DNA of 64,000 bases from Novosphingobium flavum. Lineage in GTDB: Bacteria; Pseudomonadota; Alphaproteobacteria; Sphingomonadales; Sphingomonadaceae. Numbering within the stretch: the stretch's first letter is position 1; each line of letters begins with the position of its first letter. The stretch lies in the NCBI RefSeq assembly GCF_014230315.1, contig NZ_JACLAW010000010.1:62001-126000 (forward strand), given 5' to 3'. Position numbers and translations under genes: made by a program. The notes below the pieces were generated by a model. It did not search any database, was not told the origin of the DNA, and was given only the letters and a program-made list of their open reading frames with translations. Positions 23,696 through 32,338 of this stretch are shown here, in pieces.

Positions 23696-25477
23696 TCAGC
23701 GCGGTGCGCGCGGGCCCTTTTTCGGATGATTGGCGTGGTAAGCACCGCGCGGCTTGCCTTCGCCGCGGGGGCCGTCCGGGCGCGGGCCCTTGCGGTGGGG
23801 CTGGGGCGGTGGGCCGCGGCGTTCGCGGGGGCCGTCGGAGTTCGAACGGTCGCGCCGATTCTCGCGGGCCATTTCGCGCGGGGCTTCGGCCGACTGCTCG
23901 ATGCGGATGCCGCTTTCGTCCTCGGCATCGGGGTTCGAGGTGCGCTTGACCGCGTCGGCGAACTTGCGGGCAACGGCGTTGGGAACCTGGAAATAGGTCT
24001 CGTTCTGGCCGATGCGGATCGCGCCGATCTCGTTGCGGGTGATGTGGCCGCGGCGGCAGAGCAGCGGCAGGAGCCAGCGCGGATCGGCGTTCTGACGGCG
24101 GCCGATGTCCATGCGGAACCAGGCGACGTCGTCGAACCCTTCGCGCTTGACGGGGCCGCGCGGCTCGTCCTGCTCGGCCATGTCTTCCGGCTCGGGCAGC
24201 TTGGCGCGGTGGGCCTGGACGAGCGACAGGGCGATCTGCTCGGGCGAACGCTCGGCCAGCAGGCGCTGAACGAGATCGAGATCGCCCTCCCCGGCCTCGA
24301 CCGGCTGAAGCAGGGCGGTGAGCATGCGCTCATTGTCCTGAGCGCGAATCGCCTCGGCGCTGGGCACCGGAACCCACTGGGCCTGGACCTGCGCCGAGCG
24401 CAGCATCATCTCGACCCGGCGGCGGCGCTGGTACGGCACGATCAGGACGGCCGTGCCCTTGCGCCCGGCGCGCCCGGTGCGGCCCGAGCGGTGCTGTAGC
24501 ACCTCGGCATCGCGCGGCACCTCGACGTGGACGACGAGGCTGAGCGAGGGAATGTCGATCCCGCGCGCTGCGACGTCGGTGGCCACGCAGACCCGTGCCC
24601 GGCCGTCGCGGAGGGCCTGGAGGGCCTGGTTGCGCTCGTTCTGACTGTGCTCGCCCGAGAGGGCCACGGCAGCGAAGCCGCGCTCGACCAGGGTGGCGTG
24701 GAGGTGACGGACATTGTCGCGCGTGGCGCAGAACAGGATCGCCGTTTCCGCTTCGTGGAAGCGCAGCAGGTTGACCACGGCATGCTCGATCTCGGACGGC
24801 GAGACGGCGAGCGCCTGATAGGAAATATCGCCGTGGCCGCGTTCTTCGCTCACGGTCGAGATGCGCAGGGCGTCACGCTGGTAGCGCTTGGCCAGGGCCG
24901 CGATCGGCTTGGGCATGGTGGCCGAGAACAGCAGCGAGCGGCGGCCTTCCGGCGTGGCGTCGAGGATTTCCTCGAGATCCTCGCGGAAGCCCATGTCGAG
25001 CATCTCGTCCGCCTCGTCGAGCACGGCGAAGCGCAGGGCGGCAAGGTCGAGCGCGCCGCGCTCGAGATGATCGCGCAGGCGGCCCGGGGTGCCGACGACG
25101 ATGTGGGCACCCTGATAGAGCGCGCGCCGTTCGACCGAGGGGTTCATCCCGCCGACGCAGGTGGTGATCCGGGCCCCGGCTTCGGCGAAGAGCCAGGTCA
25201 GCTCCTGGCTGACCTGCAGCGCCAATTCGCGCGTGGGGGCGATGACGAGGGCGAGCGGCGCGCCCGGCTGGCCGAGCTTGTCAGCCCCTCCGAGCAGGTC
25301 CTCGGCCATGGCGAGGCCGAAGGCGATGGTCTTGCCCGACCCGGTCTGGGCGGAAACCAGCAGGTCGCGCCCGCGCGCCTGCTCTTCCAGCACGGCGGCC
25401 TGGACGGGGGTGGGCGCGGAATAGCCGCGTTGTTCGAGCGCACCGGCAAGGGCACGCGGCAGGGAAGTAAAGGGCAT
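23696..25477 (-). CDS. DEAD-box RNA helicase with DbpA-type RNA-binding domain
   Basis: 593-residue ATP-dependent RNA helicase. Domain 1 has Q-motif APTPVQAAVL, Walker A AQTGSGKT (43-50), PTREL, LDEADEML and SAT. Domain 2 has VATDVAARGIDIPSL and HRSGRTGRAGRKG. A DbpA-like RRM follows at about 455-525 (WFRMDIGRRQNADPRWLLPL), then a basic Arg/Gly/Pro tail of about 60 residues. This layout fits DeaD/CsdA-DbpA proteins acting in ribosome assembly or cold adaptation. The tail probably binds RNA non-specifically. Confidence 0.93.
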   Translation of the reverse strand: MPFTSLPRALAGALEQRGYSAPTPVQAAVLEEQARGRDLLVSAQTGSGKTIAFGLAMAEDLLGGADKLGQPGAPLALVIAPTRELALQVSQELTWLFAEAGARITTCVGGMNPSVERRALYQGAHIVVGTPGRLRDHLERGALDLAALRFAVLDEADEMLDMGFREDLEEILDATPEGRRSLLFSATMPKPIAALAKRYQRDALRISTVSEERGHGDISYQALAVSPSEIEHAVVNLLRFHEAETAILFCATRDNVRHLHATLVERGFAAVALSGEHSQNERNQALQALRDGRARVCVATDVAARGIDIPSLSLVVHVEVPRDAEVLQHRSGRTGRAGRKGTAVLIVPYQRRRRVEMMLRSAQVQAQWVPVPSAEAIRAQDNERMLTALLQPVEAGEGDLDLVQRLLAERSPEQIALSLVQAHRAKLPEPEDMAEQDEPRGPVKREGFDDVAWFRMDIGRRQNADPRWLLPLLCRRGHITRNEIGAIRIGQNETYFQVPNAVARKFADAVKRTSNPDAEDESGIRIEQSAEAPREMARENRRDRSNSDGPRERRGPPPQPHRKGPRPDGPRGEGKPRGAYHANHPKKGPRAPR

Positions 25478-25646
25478 GCGACTCTATCTTGGCAAGGCCT
25501 GCGCGAAACGGTTCCGCGCGGGGAAATGGCAGAAATCCGGCCTGAAGTCCGGAAAAGGCGGGCGTATACACACCCGCGAACCGGCCGCCCCTAGCAGAGC
25601 CGGCGGCAAAGCGCCATGCTGCAAAGCAAAAGAGCGGCGCGCGCCC

Positions 25647-26240
25647 TCAATCCATGTGCTTGAGGCCGACCCTCAGATAGTCCCAGCCGGTGATCACGGT
25701 CAGCGCGGCGGCGGCCCACAGCGTGGTGAGGCCCACCGTGTGCGGCAGGTTCACGGTCAGCCCCAGCAGGGTGACGTTCCACCACGGCGCGCCCTTGCCG
25801 AGGATCAGGGCGCCGAGGCAGATGATCTGGAAAGTGGTCTTCCACTTGGCCAGCTTCGACACCGGGACCGAGACCTGGATCCCGCCGAGAAATTCGCGCA
25901 GGCCCGAAACCGCGATCTCGCGCAGCAGGATCACGAGGCCGGCGATCACGTGCATGTCGCCCACATAGGGCCCGCGCAGGACGCCTTGCGCCGCGAGGAC
26001 GAGGATCACGGCGGCGACCATGATCTTGTCCGCGATCGGATCGAGGAAAATGCCGAGCCGGGAGACCGCTCCCTGGGCGCGGGCAAGGTACCCGTCGAAA
26101 TAGTCGGTGACGCCCATCAGGCTGTAGACCGCGAAAGCGGCGAGATAGCCCGCCTCCCAGCCCGGCCACCACAGCAGGAACACCAGCACCGGCACCGTGA
26201 CGATGCGCGACAGGGTGAGGATGTTGGGCAGGGTCAGCAT
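25647..26240 (-). CDS. pgsA: CDP-diacylglycerol-glycerol-3-phosphate 3-phosphatidyltransferase
   Basis: 197-residue integral membrane enzyme making phosphatidylglycerol-phosphate, first step to phosphatidylglycerol and cardiolipin. The CDP-alcohol phosphotransferase motif is complete in DYFDGYLARAQ followed by GIFLDPIADK, with six membrane segments. ATG 26240 is chosen because the family begins LTLPNILTLSRI; the frame extends upstream without homology. It diverges from a lysophospholipid-transporter-like gene, a sensible lipid-related pairing. Confidence 0.93.
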   Translation of the reverse strand: MLTLPNILTLSRIVTVPVLVFLLWWPGWEAGYLAAFAVYSLMGVTDYFDGYLARAQGAVSRLGIFLDPIADKIMVAAVILVLAAQGVLRGPYVGDMHVIAGLVILLREIAVSGLREFLGGIQVSVPVSKLAKWKTTFQIICLGALILGKGAPWWNVTLLGLTVNLPHTVGLTTLWAAAALTVITGWDYLRVGLKHMD

Positions 26241-26405
26241 GTCTGGTCCGTCGCTAGCCGTTTGCCCCCCGCCCTGTCGAGCCTTGCGTACGATGTTACC
26301 GGCCACGGTATCGGGCAAGTCACGGCCGCGTCACGCAAAAGACTTGTTCCGGGAGCATTCGCCGCTAGGGTCCCGCGCCGGGGCAGGCTGCCGATACAGG
26401 AATAC

Positions 26406-27713
26406 ATGACGACTTCGACTCACCTGTTGCACAGGCGGCGCTTCCTGCCGCTGTTCGTCACCCAGCTGCTCGGCGCTTTCAACGACAACCTGTTCAAGAA
26501 CGCCATGGTGCTGCACGTGGTGTACAGCCTGTACAATTCCGAGAGCGCGGAAGCCGCGTTCAGCGGAATCGCCTCGGCCCTGTTCATCATTCCCTTCGTG
26601 CTGCTCTCGGCCCTGTCGGGCCAGTTGGCCGACATGCGCGACAAGGCCCGGATCATCCGGCTGGTCAAGCTGGCCGAAATCCCGATCATGATCACCGGCG
26701 GGGCGGGTCTGATCCTGGCCTGGCGCGGGCTGGCGGTGGAAGAGGCGGCGATCCCGCTGATGCTGGCGGCGCTGTTCGCGATGGGAGTCCATTCCACCTT
26801 CTTCGGCCCGATCAAGTACGCGATCCTGCCGCAGCACCTGCGCGAGGACGAAGTGCTGGCCGGGACCGGGCTGGTCGAGGCCGGGACCTATGTGGCGATC
26901 CTTGCCGGCACGATCCTGGCAGGCTGGATTCCCGTGCAATGGGCGGCCGTCGGCGTCGTGGTGACCGCGCTGCTGGGCTATGCCGCCGGCCGATTCGTGC
27001 CCCCGGCCCCGCCCCAGGCCGCGCAGCAGCCGCTCGACTATCATTTCGTGCGCGCCTCGATCACCCTCGTGCGCAATACGATGCACGACCGGCGGGTGTT
27101 CCTCGCGATCCTGTCGATCAGCTTCTTCTGGTCGGTCGGGACGATCCTGTTCATCCAGTTCCCGCCGCTCGCCAAGAACGTGCTCTCCGCCAGCAAGGAA
27201 GTGTCCAGCCTGTTCCTGGTGATGTTCTCGGTCGGGGTGGCGCTCGGCTCGATGTCGATCAATGCCCTGCTCAAGGGCAGGGTTTCCGCCCGCTATGCGC
27301 CGCCGGCCGTGTTGGCGATGGGGCTGTTCGTGATCGCGTTCTGGTTCCTCTGCACGCGCTGGGGCACACCGGCACCGGGCCGCCAACTGATGGACGTGGG
27401 CACGTTCCTCGCCCAGCCGCTGGCGATCCCGCTGCTGCTCTCGCTGCTCGGCATCGCCGTGGCGGGGGGCATGTTCGTCGTGCCGCTCTATGCCTTCCTC
27501 ACCACTTTCGTCGACAAGTCGCAGACCGCGCGGACCATCGCGGCCAACAACATCGTCAATTCAGGGGCGATGGTCGGCGGCGCGCTGGTGGCGATGGGGC
27601 TGAGCGCGCTGGGGGTGGCGATCGTCAGCCAGCTGCTGCTGAGTGCGGCGCTCTGCGTGATCTCGGCGCTGCTGGGGCGGATGCTGCACTGCTGCGAGTG
27701 CCGCCGGCGCTGA
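26406..27713 (+). CDS. MFS transporter, LplT-like (lysophospholipid transport)
   Basis: 435-residue major facilitator protein with 12 membrane helices. The N-terminal FVTQLLGAFNDNLFKNAMVL motif is diagnostic of the LplT family, as found in lysophospholipid flippases that work with acyltransferase Aas. Further family motifs are SGQLADMRDKARI and FFGPIKYAILPQHL. No Aas-like domain is fused or adjacent. It ends with a short Cys/Arg tail. Confidence 0.88.
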   Translation: MTTSTHLLHRRRFLPLFVTQLLGAFNDNLFKNAMVLHVVYSLYNSESAEAAFSGIASALFIIPFVLLSALSGQLADMRDKARIIRLVKLAEIPIMITGGAGLILAWRGLAVEEAAIPLMLAALFAMGVHSTFFGPIKYAILPQHLREDEVLAGTGLVEAGTYVAILAGTILAGWIPVQWAAVGVVVTALLGYAAGRFVPPAPPQAAQQPLDYHFVRASITLVRNTMHDRRVFLAILSISFFWSVGTILFIQFPPLAKNVLSASKEVSSLFLVMFSVGVALGSMSINALLKGRVSARYAPPAVLAMGLFVIAFWFLCTRWGTPAPGRQLMDVGTFLAQPLAIPLLLSLLGIAVAGGMFVVPLYAFLTTFVDKSQTARTIAANNIVNSGAMVGGALVAMGLSALGVAIVSQLLLSAALCVISALLGRMLHCCECRRR

Positions 27714-27724
27714 GCGCCAAGCTG

Positions 27725-27991
27725 CTAGCTCAGCCAGGCCGAGGCGGCGATGAAGCAGGCGGTATAGGCCAGCAGGAAATCGCGCAGGTCCTGCGCGGTG
27801 AATGGGAGGCGGCGGCGGACCGTGGGTGCCTGAGCCTCGGCCTCCAGCGCGGCTCTTTCCTCAGCCTTAGCCTCGGCGGCGGCCATCCGCGCCTGCACTT
27901 CCGGCTCGTAGCGCGGCAGGCGGCGCAGCACCCGCTGCGGCAGGGCGGCGCGGAACGGGTGATTGGCGGTGCCGAAGGTCAGGGTGGTCAT
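27725..27991 (-). CDS. Small protein with C-terminal membrane helix, unknown
   Basis: 88 residues: an Arg-rich N-terminal part (LPQRVLRRLPRYEPEVQ), an Ala/Glu helix (about 37-60), and a single hydrophobic C-terminal helix (DFLLAYTACFIAASAWL). It looks like a tail-anchored membrane protein. The start is uncertain: ATG 27991 gives the most natural length, but no good ribosome site precedes it and the frame stays open upstream to 28120. It is convergent with the LplT-like gene. Confidence 0.55.
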   Translation of the reverse strand: MTTLTFGTANHPFRAALPQRVLRRLPRYEPEVQARMAAAEAKAEERAALEAEAQAPTVRRRLPFTAQDLRDFLLAYTACFIAASAWLS

Positions 27992-28111
27992 GGTGAGGAA
28001 ATTAACAAATCCTTCACCTTGTTCCAGAGCCCGCCGCGCGCGCATTTCAGCCCATCCCGTTTCGGAACAGGATTCCCGCAAGCCTTTCCGTCCGGGGTGC
28101 GCCTGCGGCCC

Positions 28112-28150
28112 AAAATGCAATCGCCGGAAGGGTCAGCCCCTCCCGGCGAT
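28112..28150 (-). terminator. Terminator of the fba gene
   Basis: A 13-bp near-perfect hairpin (ATCGCCGG...CCGGCGAT arms) with a 4-5 nt loop is followed on the minus strand by TGCATTTTG. It lies 30 nt beyond the aldolase stop. Confidence 0.7.
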
Positions 28151-28179
28151 CGTCCTCTCAACCGTTAACCGGTTGTATT

Positions 28180-29088
28180 TCAGGCGGTGACAGGCGCCGT
28201 CTTGATCGTGGAGCCGGCGTAGATCGCGTCGATCGCCTCGCCGAGAGCGGCATCGAATTCGGCGTCGCTCATCTGGAAGCGCAGATCATCGAGCAAGGCG
28301 CGGCTGAAGCTGGCGATGATCCCGGCGTTCTTCGCCAGTTCCACGCAGGCCTCGGGGCGCTTGTAGCCGCCCGACAGCGCGACGACGCGCAGCACCCTGG
28401 GGTGCGAGACGAGCGGATCGAAGGTGCCCGGCACGATCGGCAGCGAGAGCTTGAGCATGACCTGCGTCCCCTCGGGCAGGGCCTCAAGGTTCTTGAGGAT
28501 CTCGTCACGCAGGATCGCGTCGCACTCGGCGCGGGTCTCGCTCTTGATGTTCACTTCGGGCTCGATCATCGGCATCATGCCGTGCGCGAGCACCTGCTTG
28601 CCGACCTCGAACTGCTGGGCGACGACCGCCGCGATCCCTTCGCGGTTGGCCGAGTTGATCACCGAGCGCTCCTTGGTGCCGTAGACGCCGAGCGCGCTGG
28701 CCTTGGTCAGCAGGGCATCGAGCTCGGGCATCGGCTTCATCAGCTGGACGCCGTTGACCTCGTCCTCCAGCCCCTTGTCGATCTTGATGAAGGGCACCAC
28801 GCCCTTCTCGATCAGGGCCTGCGGAACCGGCTTGCCATCGACCGAACCGTCCATCGTCCGCTCGAACAGGATCGCGCCGATCACCTTGTCGCCGTTGAAC
28901 ACGGCCGAGCGGATGATCCGGCAGCGCATGTCATGGATCAGGCCGAACATGTCCTCTTCGGTGGTCCATGCCCCATCCTCGATGCCGTAACCCTTGAGCG
29001 CCTTGGGCGTGGAGCCGCCCGACTGGTCCAGCGCGGCGATGAAGCCGTTGCCTGCAGCCATCTTGGCGGTCATCTCGGAGATCTGCAT
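28180..29088 (-). CDS. Fructose-bisphosphate aldolase, class I
   Basis: 302-residue Schiff-base aldolase (short bacterial class I type) that interconverts fructose-1,6-bisphosphate with DHAP and glyceraldehyde-3-phosphate. Family motifs are IAALDQSGGSTPKALKGYG near 17-35, ILFERTMDG, VPFIKIDKGL (lysine region), MMPMIEPEVNI and LPIVPGTF. ATG 29088 begins exactly at the conserved N-terminus. It closes the tkt-gap-pgk cluster and has its own probable promoter at 29143-29188. Confidence 0.94.
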   Translation of the reverse strand: MQISEMTAKMAAGNGFIAALDQSGGSTPKALKGYGIEDGAWTTEEDMFGLIHDMRCRIIRSAVFNGDKVIGAILFERTMDGSVDGKPVPQALIEKGVVPFIKIDKGLEDEVNGVQLMKPMPELDALLTKASALGVYGTKERSVINSANREGIAAVVAQQFEVGKQVLAHGMMPMIEPEVNIKSETRAECDAILRDEILKNLEALPEGTQVMLKLSLPIVPGTFDPLVSHPRVLRVVALSGGYKRPEACVELAKNAGIIASFSRALLDDLRFQMSDAEFDAALGEAIDAIYAGSTIKTAPVTA

Positions 29089-29142
29089 CGTGTCGGTCCT
29101 GCCCTCTTTTCGCGGCGCCGCCGGCCCTGCCCGGCGCCTGTG

Positions 29143-29188
29143 CATACGTATGTGGACGGCTGCATAGCAGATAAATCCTGCGCTGCAA
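29143..29188 (-). promoter_or_regulatory. Candidate promoter and palindromic operator of the aldolase gene
   Basis: Minus strand TTGCAG (29188-29183), 16-bp spacer, TATGCA (29166-29161), followed at about the transcription start by the 10-bp palindrome CATACGTATG (29143-29152). A GC-rich hairpin (GGCGCCG/CGGCGCC) follows in the leader. The layout suggests repression by a dimeric regulator, which is inferred. Confidence 0.45.
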
Positions 29189-29203
29189 CAAGCTGCGACA
29201 TGA

Positions 29204-29644
29204 TTACACCGAATCGCCGGCGGGAACAGGTGCGAAGACGAATTTGCGGTCGAGCCGGTACTTGACCACGTAACCGACCGCGAGGCCGAGAACGGCGCCA
29301 GCCTCGCGCCAGGCGTCCGTCCGCCCCGCCAGCCAGAACACCGTTTCGCTGCCCCAGAAGATCGCCGTGGTGAACAGGCCGAAGAAGGCATAGCGCCCGA
29401 ATTTCGCGCCATGGGCCTTTGCGCCGCGCGCGCGGTCGAAGAAGATCCAGTGCTTGTCGAGGACGTACTTGGTGACGAGCCCGGCAATGGTCCCCACCCC
29501 GATCGCGGCGGCAAAGACCGGCGCGGCGTGGCCGCCGAGCAGGATCACGCGCTGGACACCGAGGTTCACCAGCGTCGCCAGCGCGGCGAAGGCGCAATAG
29601 CGCGTGACGAGCGCGGTAAGGCTGAGGCCGCCGCGCCCGCTCAA
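29204..29644 (-). CDS. GtrA-family small membrane protein
   Basis: 146 residues, four membrane helices typical of GtrA (YCAFAALATLVNLGVQRVIL; GVGTIAGLVTKYVLDKHWIF; GRYAFFGLFTTAIFWGSETV; GAVLGLAVGYVVKYRLDRKF). GtrA proteins flip or help transfer undecaprenyl-linked sugars in O-antigen or cell-wall glycosylation. A TTG at 29644 is chosen, 2 nt after the pgk stop, because the first helix begins soon after and no ATG is close. Its presence between pgk and fba has no obvious metabolic logic. Confidence 0.82.
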   Translation of the reverse strand: MSGRGGLSLTALVTRYCAFAALATLVNLGVQRVILLGGHAAPVFAAAIGVGTIAGLVTKYVLDKHWIFFDRARGAKAHGAKFGRYAFFGLFTTAIFWGSETVFWLAGRTDAWREAGAVLGLAVGYVVKYRLDRKFVFAPVPAGDSV

Positions 29645-29646
29645 GC

Positions 29647-30846
29647 TCAGGCCTCCAGCGCCTTCACGCCGGGCAGTTCCTTGCCCTCCATCCATTCGAG
29701 GAAGGCGCCGCCGGCGGTGGAGATATAGGAGAAATCGGCCGAGACCCCGGCGTGGTTGAGCGCGGCGACCGTATCGCCGCCGCCCGCGACCGAGACCAGC
29801 GAGCCTTCAGCGGTGAGCGCGGCAGCGGTGCGGGCGAGCGCAACCGTGGCCTGATCGAAGGGCGCCATCTCGAAGGCCCCGAGCGGACCGTTCCAGACCA
29901 GCGTCTTGCAGGTCTTGAGCACGTCGCCGAGCGCTTCGACCGCCTGCGGGCCGACATCGAGGATCATCTCGTCGGCCGCGACTTCATGGACGTTGCAGGT
30001 GCGCACCGACGGCGGGTTGGCGGCGAATTCCTTCGACACCACGACGTCGTAGGGCAGGTGCACGGTGCAGCCCGAGGCATCGGCCTTGTCGAGGATCGCC
30101 TCGGCCGTGGCGGCGAGGTCGTGCTCGCACAGACTCTTGCCGACGTCGACCCCGCGGGCGGCGAGAAAGGTGTTCGCCATGCCGCCGCCGATGATCAGGT
30201 GATCGACCTGGGTGACGAGGTGGGTCAGCACGTCGAGCTTGGACGAGACCTTGGCCCCGCCGACCACGGCCGCGACCGGGCGCTCCGGCTTGCCCAGCGC
30301 CTTTTCCAGCGCTTCCAGTTCGGACTGCATCGAACGCCCGGCATAGGCGGGCAGGACGTGGGCCAGGCCTTCGGTGCTGGCATGGGCACGGTGCGCGGCG
30401 GAGAAGGCGTCGTTGACGTAGAAGTCCCCGTTTGCGGCGATGGCCTTGACCAGTTCGGGGTCGTTCTTTTCCTCACCCTTCCAGAAGCGGGTGTTTTCCA
30501 GCACGGCGATGTCGCCGGCGCGCAGGATGCCGATCGACTGGGCCACGACCGGCCCGGCAATCTCGGGCACGAACATCACTTCCTTGCCCAGGACCTGCTG
30601 CAGACAATCGACCACCATAGAAAGCGACTGGGTCGAGACCCGCTCGCCCTTGGGGCGGCCGAAGTGGGCGAGGAGCAGCACCTTGGCGCCCTTGCCGGCC
30701 AGTTCGAGGATGGTCGGCGCGGCGGCGCGCACGCGGGTATCGTCGGTCACGGCCCCGTCCTGCATCGGCAGGTTGAGATCGACGCGAACCAGCGCGACCT
30801 TGCCGGTCACATCGCCCAGATCGTCCAGCTTCTTGAAGGCGCTCAT
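29647..30846 (-). CDS. pgk: Phosphoglycerate kinase
   Basis: 399-residue two-domain kinase transferring phosphate between 1,3-bisphosphoglycerate and ADP. Motifs are [15 protein letters not shown] near the N-terminus, [55 protein letters not shown] and the nucleotide loop [14 protein letters not shown] 30846 overlaps the TGA of the MOSC gene by 4 bp (ATGA), so translation is coupled. Order is tkt-gap-MOSC-pgk-gtrA-fba, all read leftwards. Confidence 0.97.
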   Translation of the reverse strand: MSAFKKLDDLGDVTGKVALVRVDLNLPMQDGAVTDDTRVRAAAPTILELAGKGAKVLLLAHFGRPKGERVSTQSLSMVVDCLQQVLGKEVMFVPEIAGPVVAQSIGILRAGDIAVLENTRFWKGEEKNDPELVKAIAANGDFYVNDAFSAAHRAHASTEGLAHVLPAYAGRSMQSELEALEKALGKPERPVAAVVGGAKVSSKLDVLTHLVTQVDHLIIGGGMANTFLAARGVDVGKSLCEHDLAATAEAILDKADASGCTVHLPYDVVVSKEFAANPPSVRTCNVHEVAADEMILDVGPQAVEALGDVLKTCKTLVWNGPLGAFEMAPFDQATVALARTAAALTAEGSLVSVAGGGDTVAALNHAGVSADFSYISTAGGAFLEWMEGKELPGVKALEA

Positions 30847-31307
30847 TGCTCGATCCTCACTTCGTCCCCGACGGCAATCGCGCCGTCCTGTATGACCCGG
30901 CCCAGCACCCCGCCCCGCCAGTCCGGCAGCAGCGCGGCCTTCAGGCCCGGCGCAATTTCCTCCATGCGGCTGCACGGATCGCATTCGCAGGTCGTCTCGA
31001 TGCGCAGGTCCGCCCCGATGGCGATGATCCGCCCCGCTTCGCGCGGGAGCCGCAGGCCGGTGACAAGCAGGTTGGCCCGCCGTTCCTGCCACGGCACCAC
31101 GACGCCCAGCTCGGCGAGCGCGGCTTCCCAGGACTCCGCCTCGATCAGCGAGACCTGCCGCCGCCCGGACTTGCCGGGCCGGATGGCTCCGCGAAAATCG
31201 CCGTGCAGGCCCTCTTCGCGGTTGACCTTGACCCGGTCGAGCACCTGCATGGGTCCGCGCGGCCGATCATGCCGCGCGATCCCAGCAAGGTGCCCGATCA
31301 GGTTCAT
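30843..31307 (-). CDS. MOSC-domain protein
   Basis: 154-residue single MOSC (molybdenum cofactor sulfurase C-terminal) domain. It contains [27 protein letters not shown] and the conserved late Cys in [16 protein letters not shown], followed by [19 protein letters not shown]. Such proteins bind or deliver Moco-type cofactors or act as sulfur carriers; partner unknown. It is wedged between gap (4-bp gap) and pgk (4-bp overlap), so it is translated with central-carbon enzymes. The extra CxCxxC segment is notable. Confidence 0.88.
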   Translation of the reverse strand: MNLIGHLAGIARHDRPRGPMQVLDRVKVNREEGLHGDFRGAIRPGKSGRRQVSLIEAESWEAALAELGVVVPWQERRANLLVTGLRLPREAGRIIAIGADLRIETTCECDPCSRMEEIAPGLKAALLPDWRGGVLGRVIQDGAIAVGDEVRIEQ

Positions 31308-31311
31308 GGCC

Positions 31312-32319
31312 TCAGAACAGCTTGCCCATCGCGCCGGCCGTGTCGACCATGCGGTTGGAGAAGCCCCACTCGTTGTCGTACCAGCTGAGCACGCGCACCA
31401 GCTTGCCTTCGAGCACGGTCGTTTCCAGCGCGTCGATGGTCGACGAGTGCGAATCGTGGTTGAAGTCGATCGAGACCAGCGGCTCCTCGGTATAGCCGAG
31501 CACGCCCTTGAGCGGGCCTTCGGCTGCCGCCTTGAGCAGGGCGTTGACTTCCTCGGCCGTGGTGTCGCGCTGCGGCACGAAGGTCAGGTCGACCACCGAG
31601 ACGTTGGGCGTGGGCACGCGGATCGACGAACCATCGAGCTTGCCCTTCAGTTCGGGCAGGACCTCGCCCACGGCCACGGCGGCGCCGGTGCTGGTGGGGA
31701 TCATGTTCATCGCGGCGGCGCGGGCGCGGCGCGGATCGGAGTGGATCTGGTCGAGGATCTTCTGGTCGTTGGTGTAGGAGTGGATCGTGGTCATCAGGCC
31801 GCGCTCGATCCCGATCGCTTCGTGCAGGACCTTGGCGAAGGGCGCCAGGCAGTTGGTGGTGCACGAGGCGTTCGATACGATCTTGTGATCGGCGGTCAGC
31901 TTGTCGTTGTTCACGCCGAAGACGACCGTGAGATCGACGTTCTTGGCCGGGGCCGAGATCAGGACGCGCTTGGCGCCGGCATCGATGTGCTTCTGGCCGC
32001 CATCGCGGTTGGTGAAGAAGCCGGTGCATTCCAGGGCGATGTCGACGCCGTTGGCGGCGTGCGGCAGGTTGGCCGGATCACGCTCGGCGGTGACCTGGAT
32101 GCGCTTGCCGTCGATGATCAGGTCGTTGCCGTCAACTTCCACGGTGCCCGGATAGGCGCCGTGCACGCTGTCGCGCTTGAACAGCAGGGCGTTCGCCTTG
32201 GCGTCGGCCAGATCGTTGATCGAGACGAGTTCAAGGCCGCAATCCGGCCGTTCGAGAATGGCGCGGGCCACATTACGCCCGATACGCCCGAAACCGTTGA
32301 TCGCAACCTTCGTCGCCAT
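31312..32319 (-). CDS. gap: Glyceraldehyde-3-phosphate dehydrogenase, type I
   Basis: 335-residue NAD(P)-dependent enzyme oxidising G3P to 1,3-bisphosphoglycerate. Rossmann start [15 protein letters not shown], catalytic Cys153 in [12 protein letters not shown], the His of the relay in [10 protein letters not shown], and C-terminal [13 protein letters not shown] are all present. It lies 19 bp after tkt and directly before the MOSC gene, in the same operon. Confidence 0.97.
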   Translation of the reverse strand: MATKVAINGFGRIGRNVARAILERPDCGLELVSINDLADAKANALLFKRDSVHGAYPGTVEVDGNDLIIDGKRIQVTAERDPANLPHAANGVDIALECTGFFTNRDGGQKHIDAGAKRVLISAPAKNVDLTVVFGVNNDKLTADHKIVSNASCTTNCLAPFAKVLHEAIGIERGLMTTIHSYTNDQKILDQIHSDPRRARAAAMNMIPTSTGAAVAVGEVLPELKGKLDGSSIRVPTPNVSVVDLTFVPQRDTTAEEVNALLKAAAEGPLKGVLGYTEEPLVSIDFNHDSHSSTIDALETTVLEGKLVRVLSWYDNEWGFSNRMVDTAGAMGKLF

Positions 32320-32338
32320 GTTCTCACTCCTGCCTTTT

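Noticed and set aside
23696..25477. DEAD-box helicase as part of a defence system
   Set aside because: It has the standard DbpA-type layout of a housekeeping helicase and ordinary neighbours.
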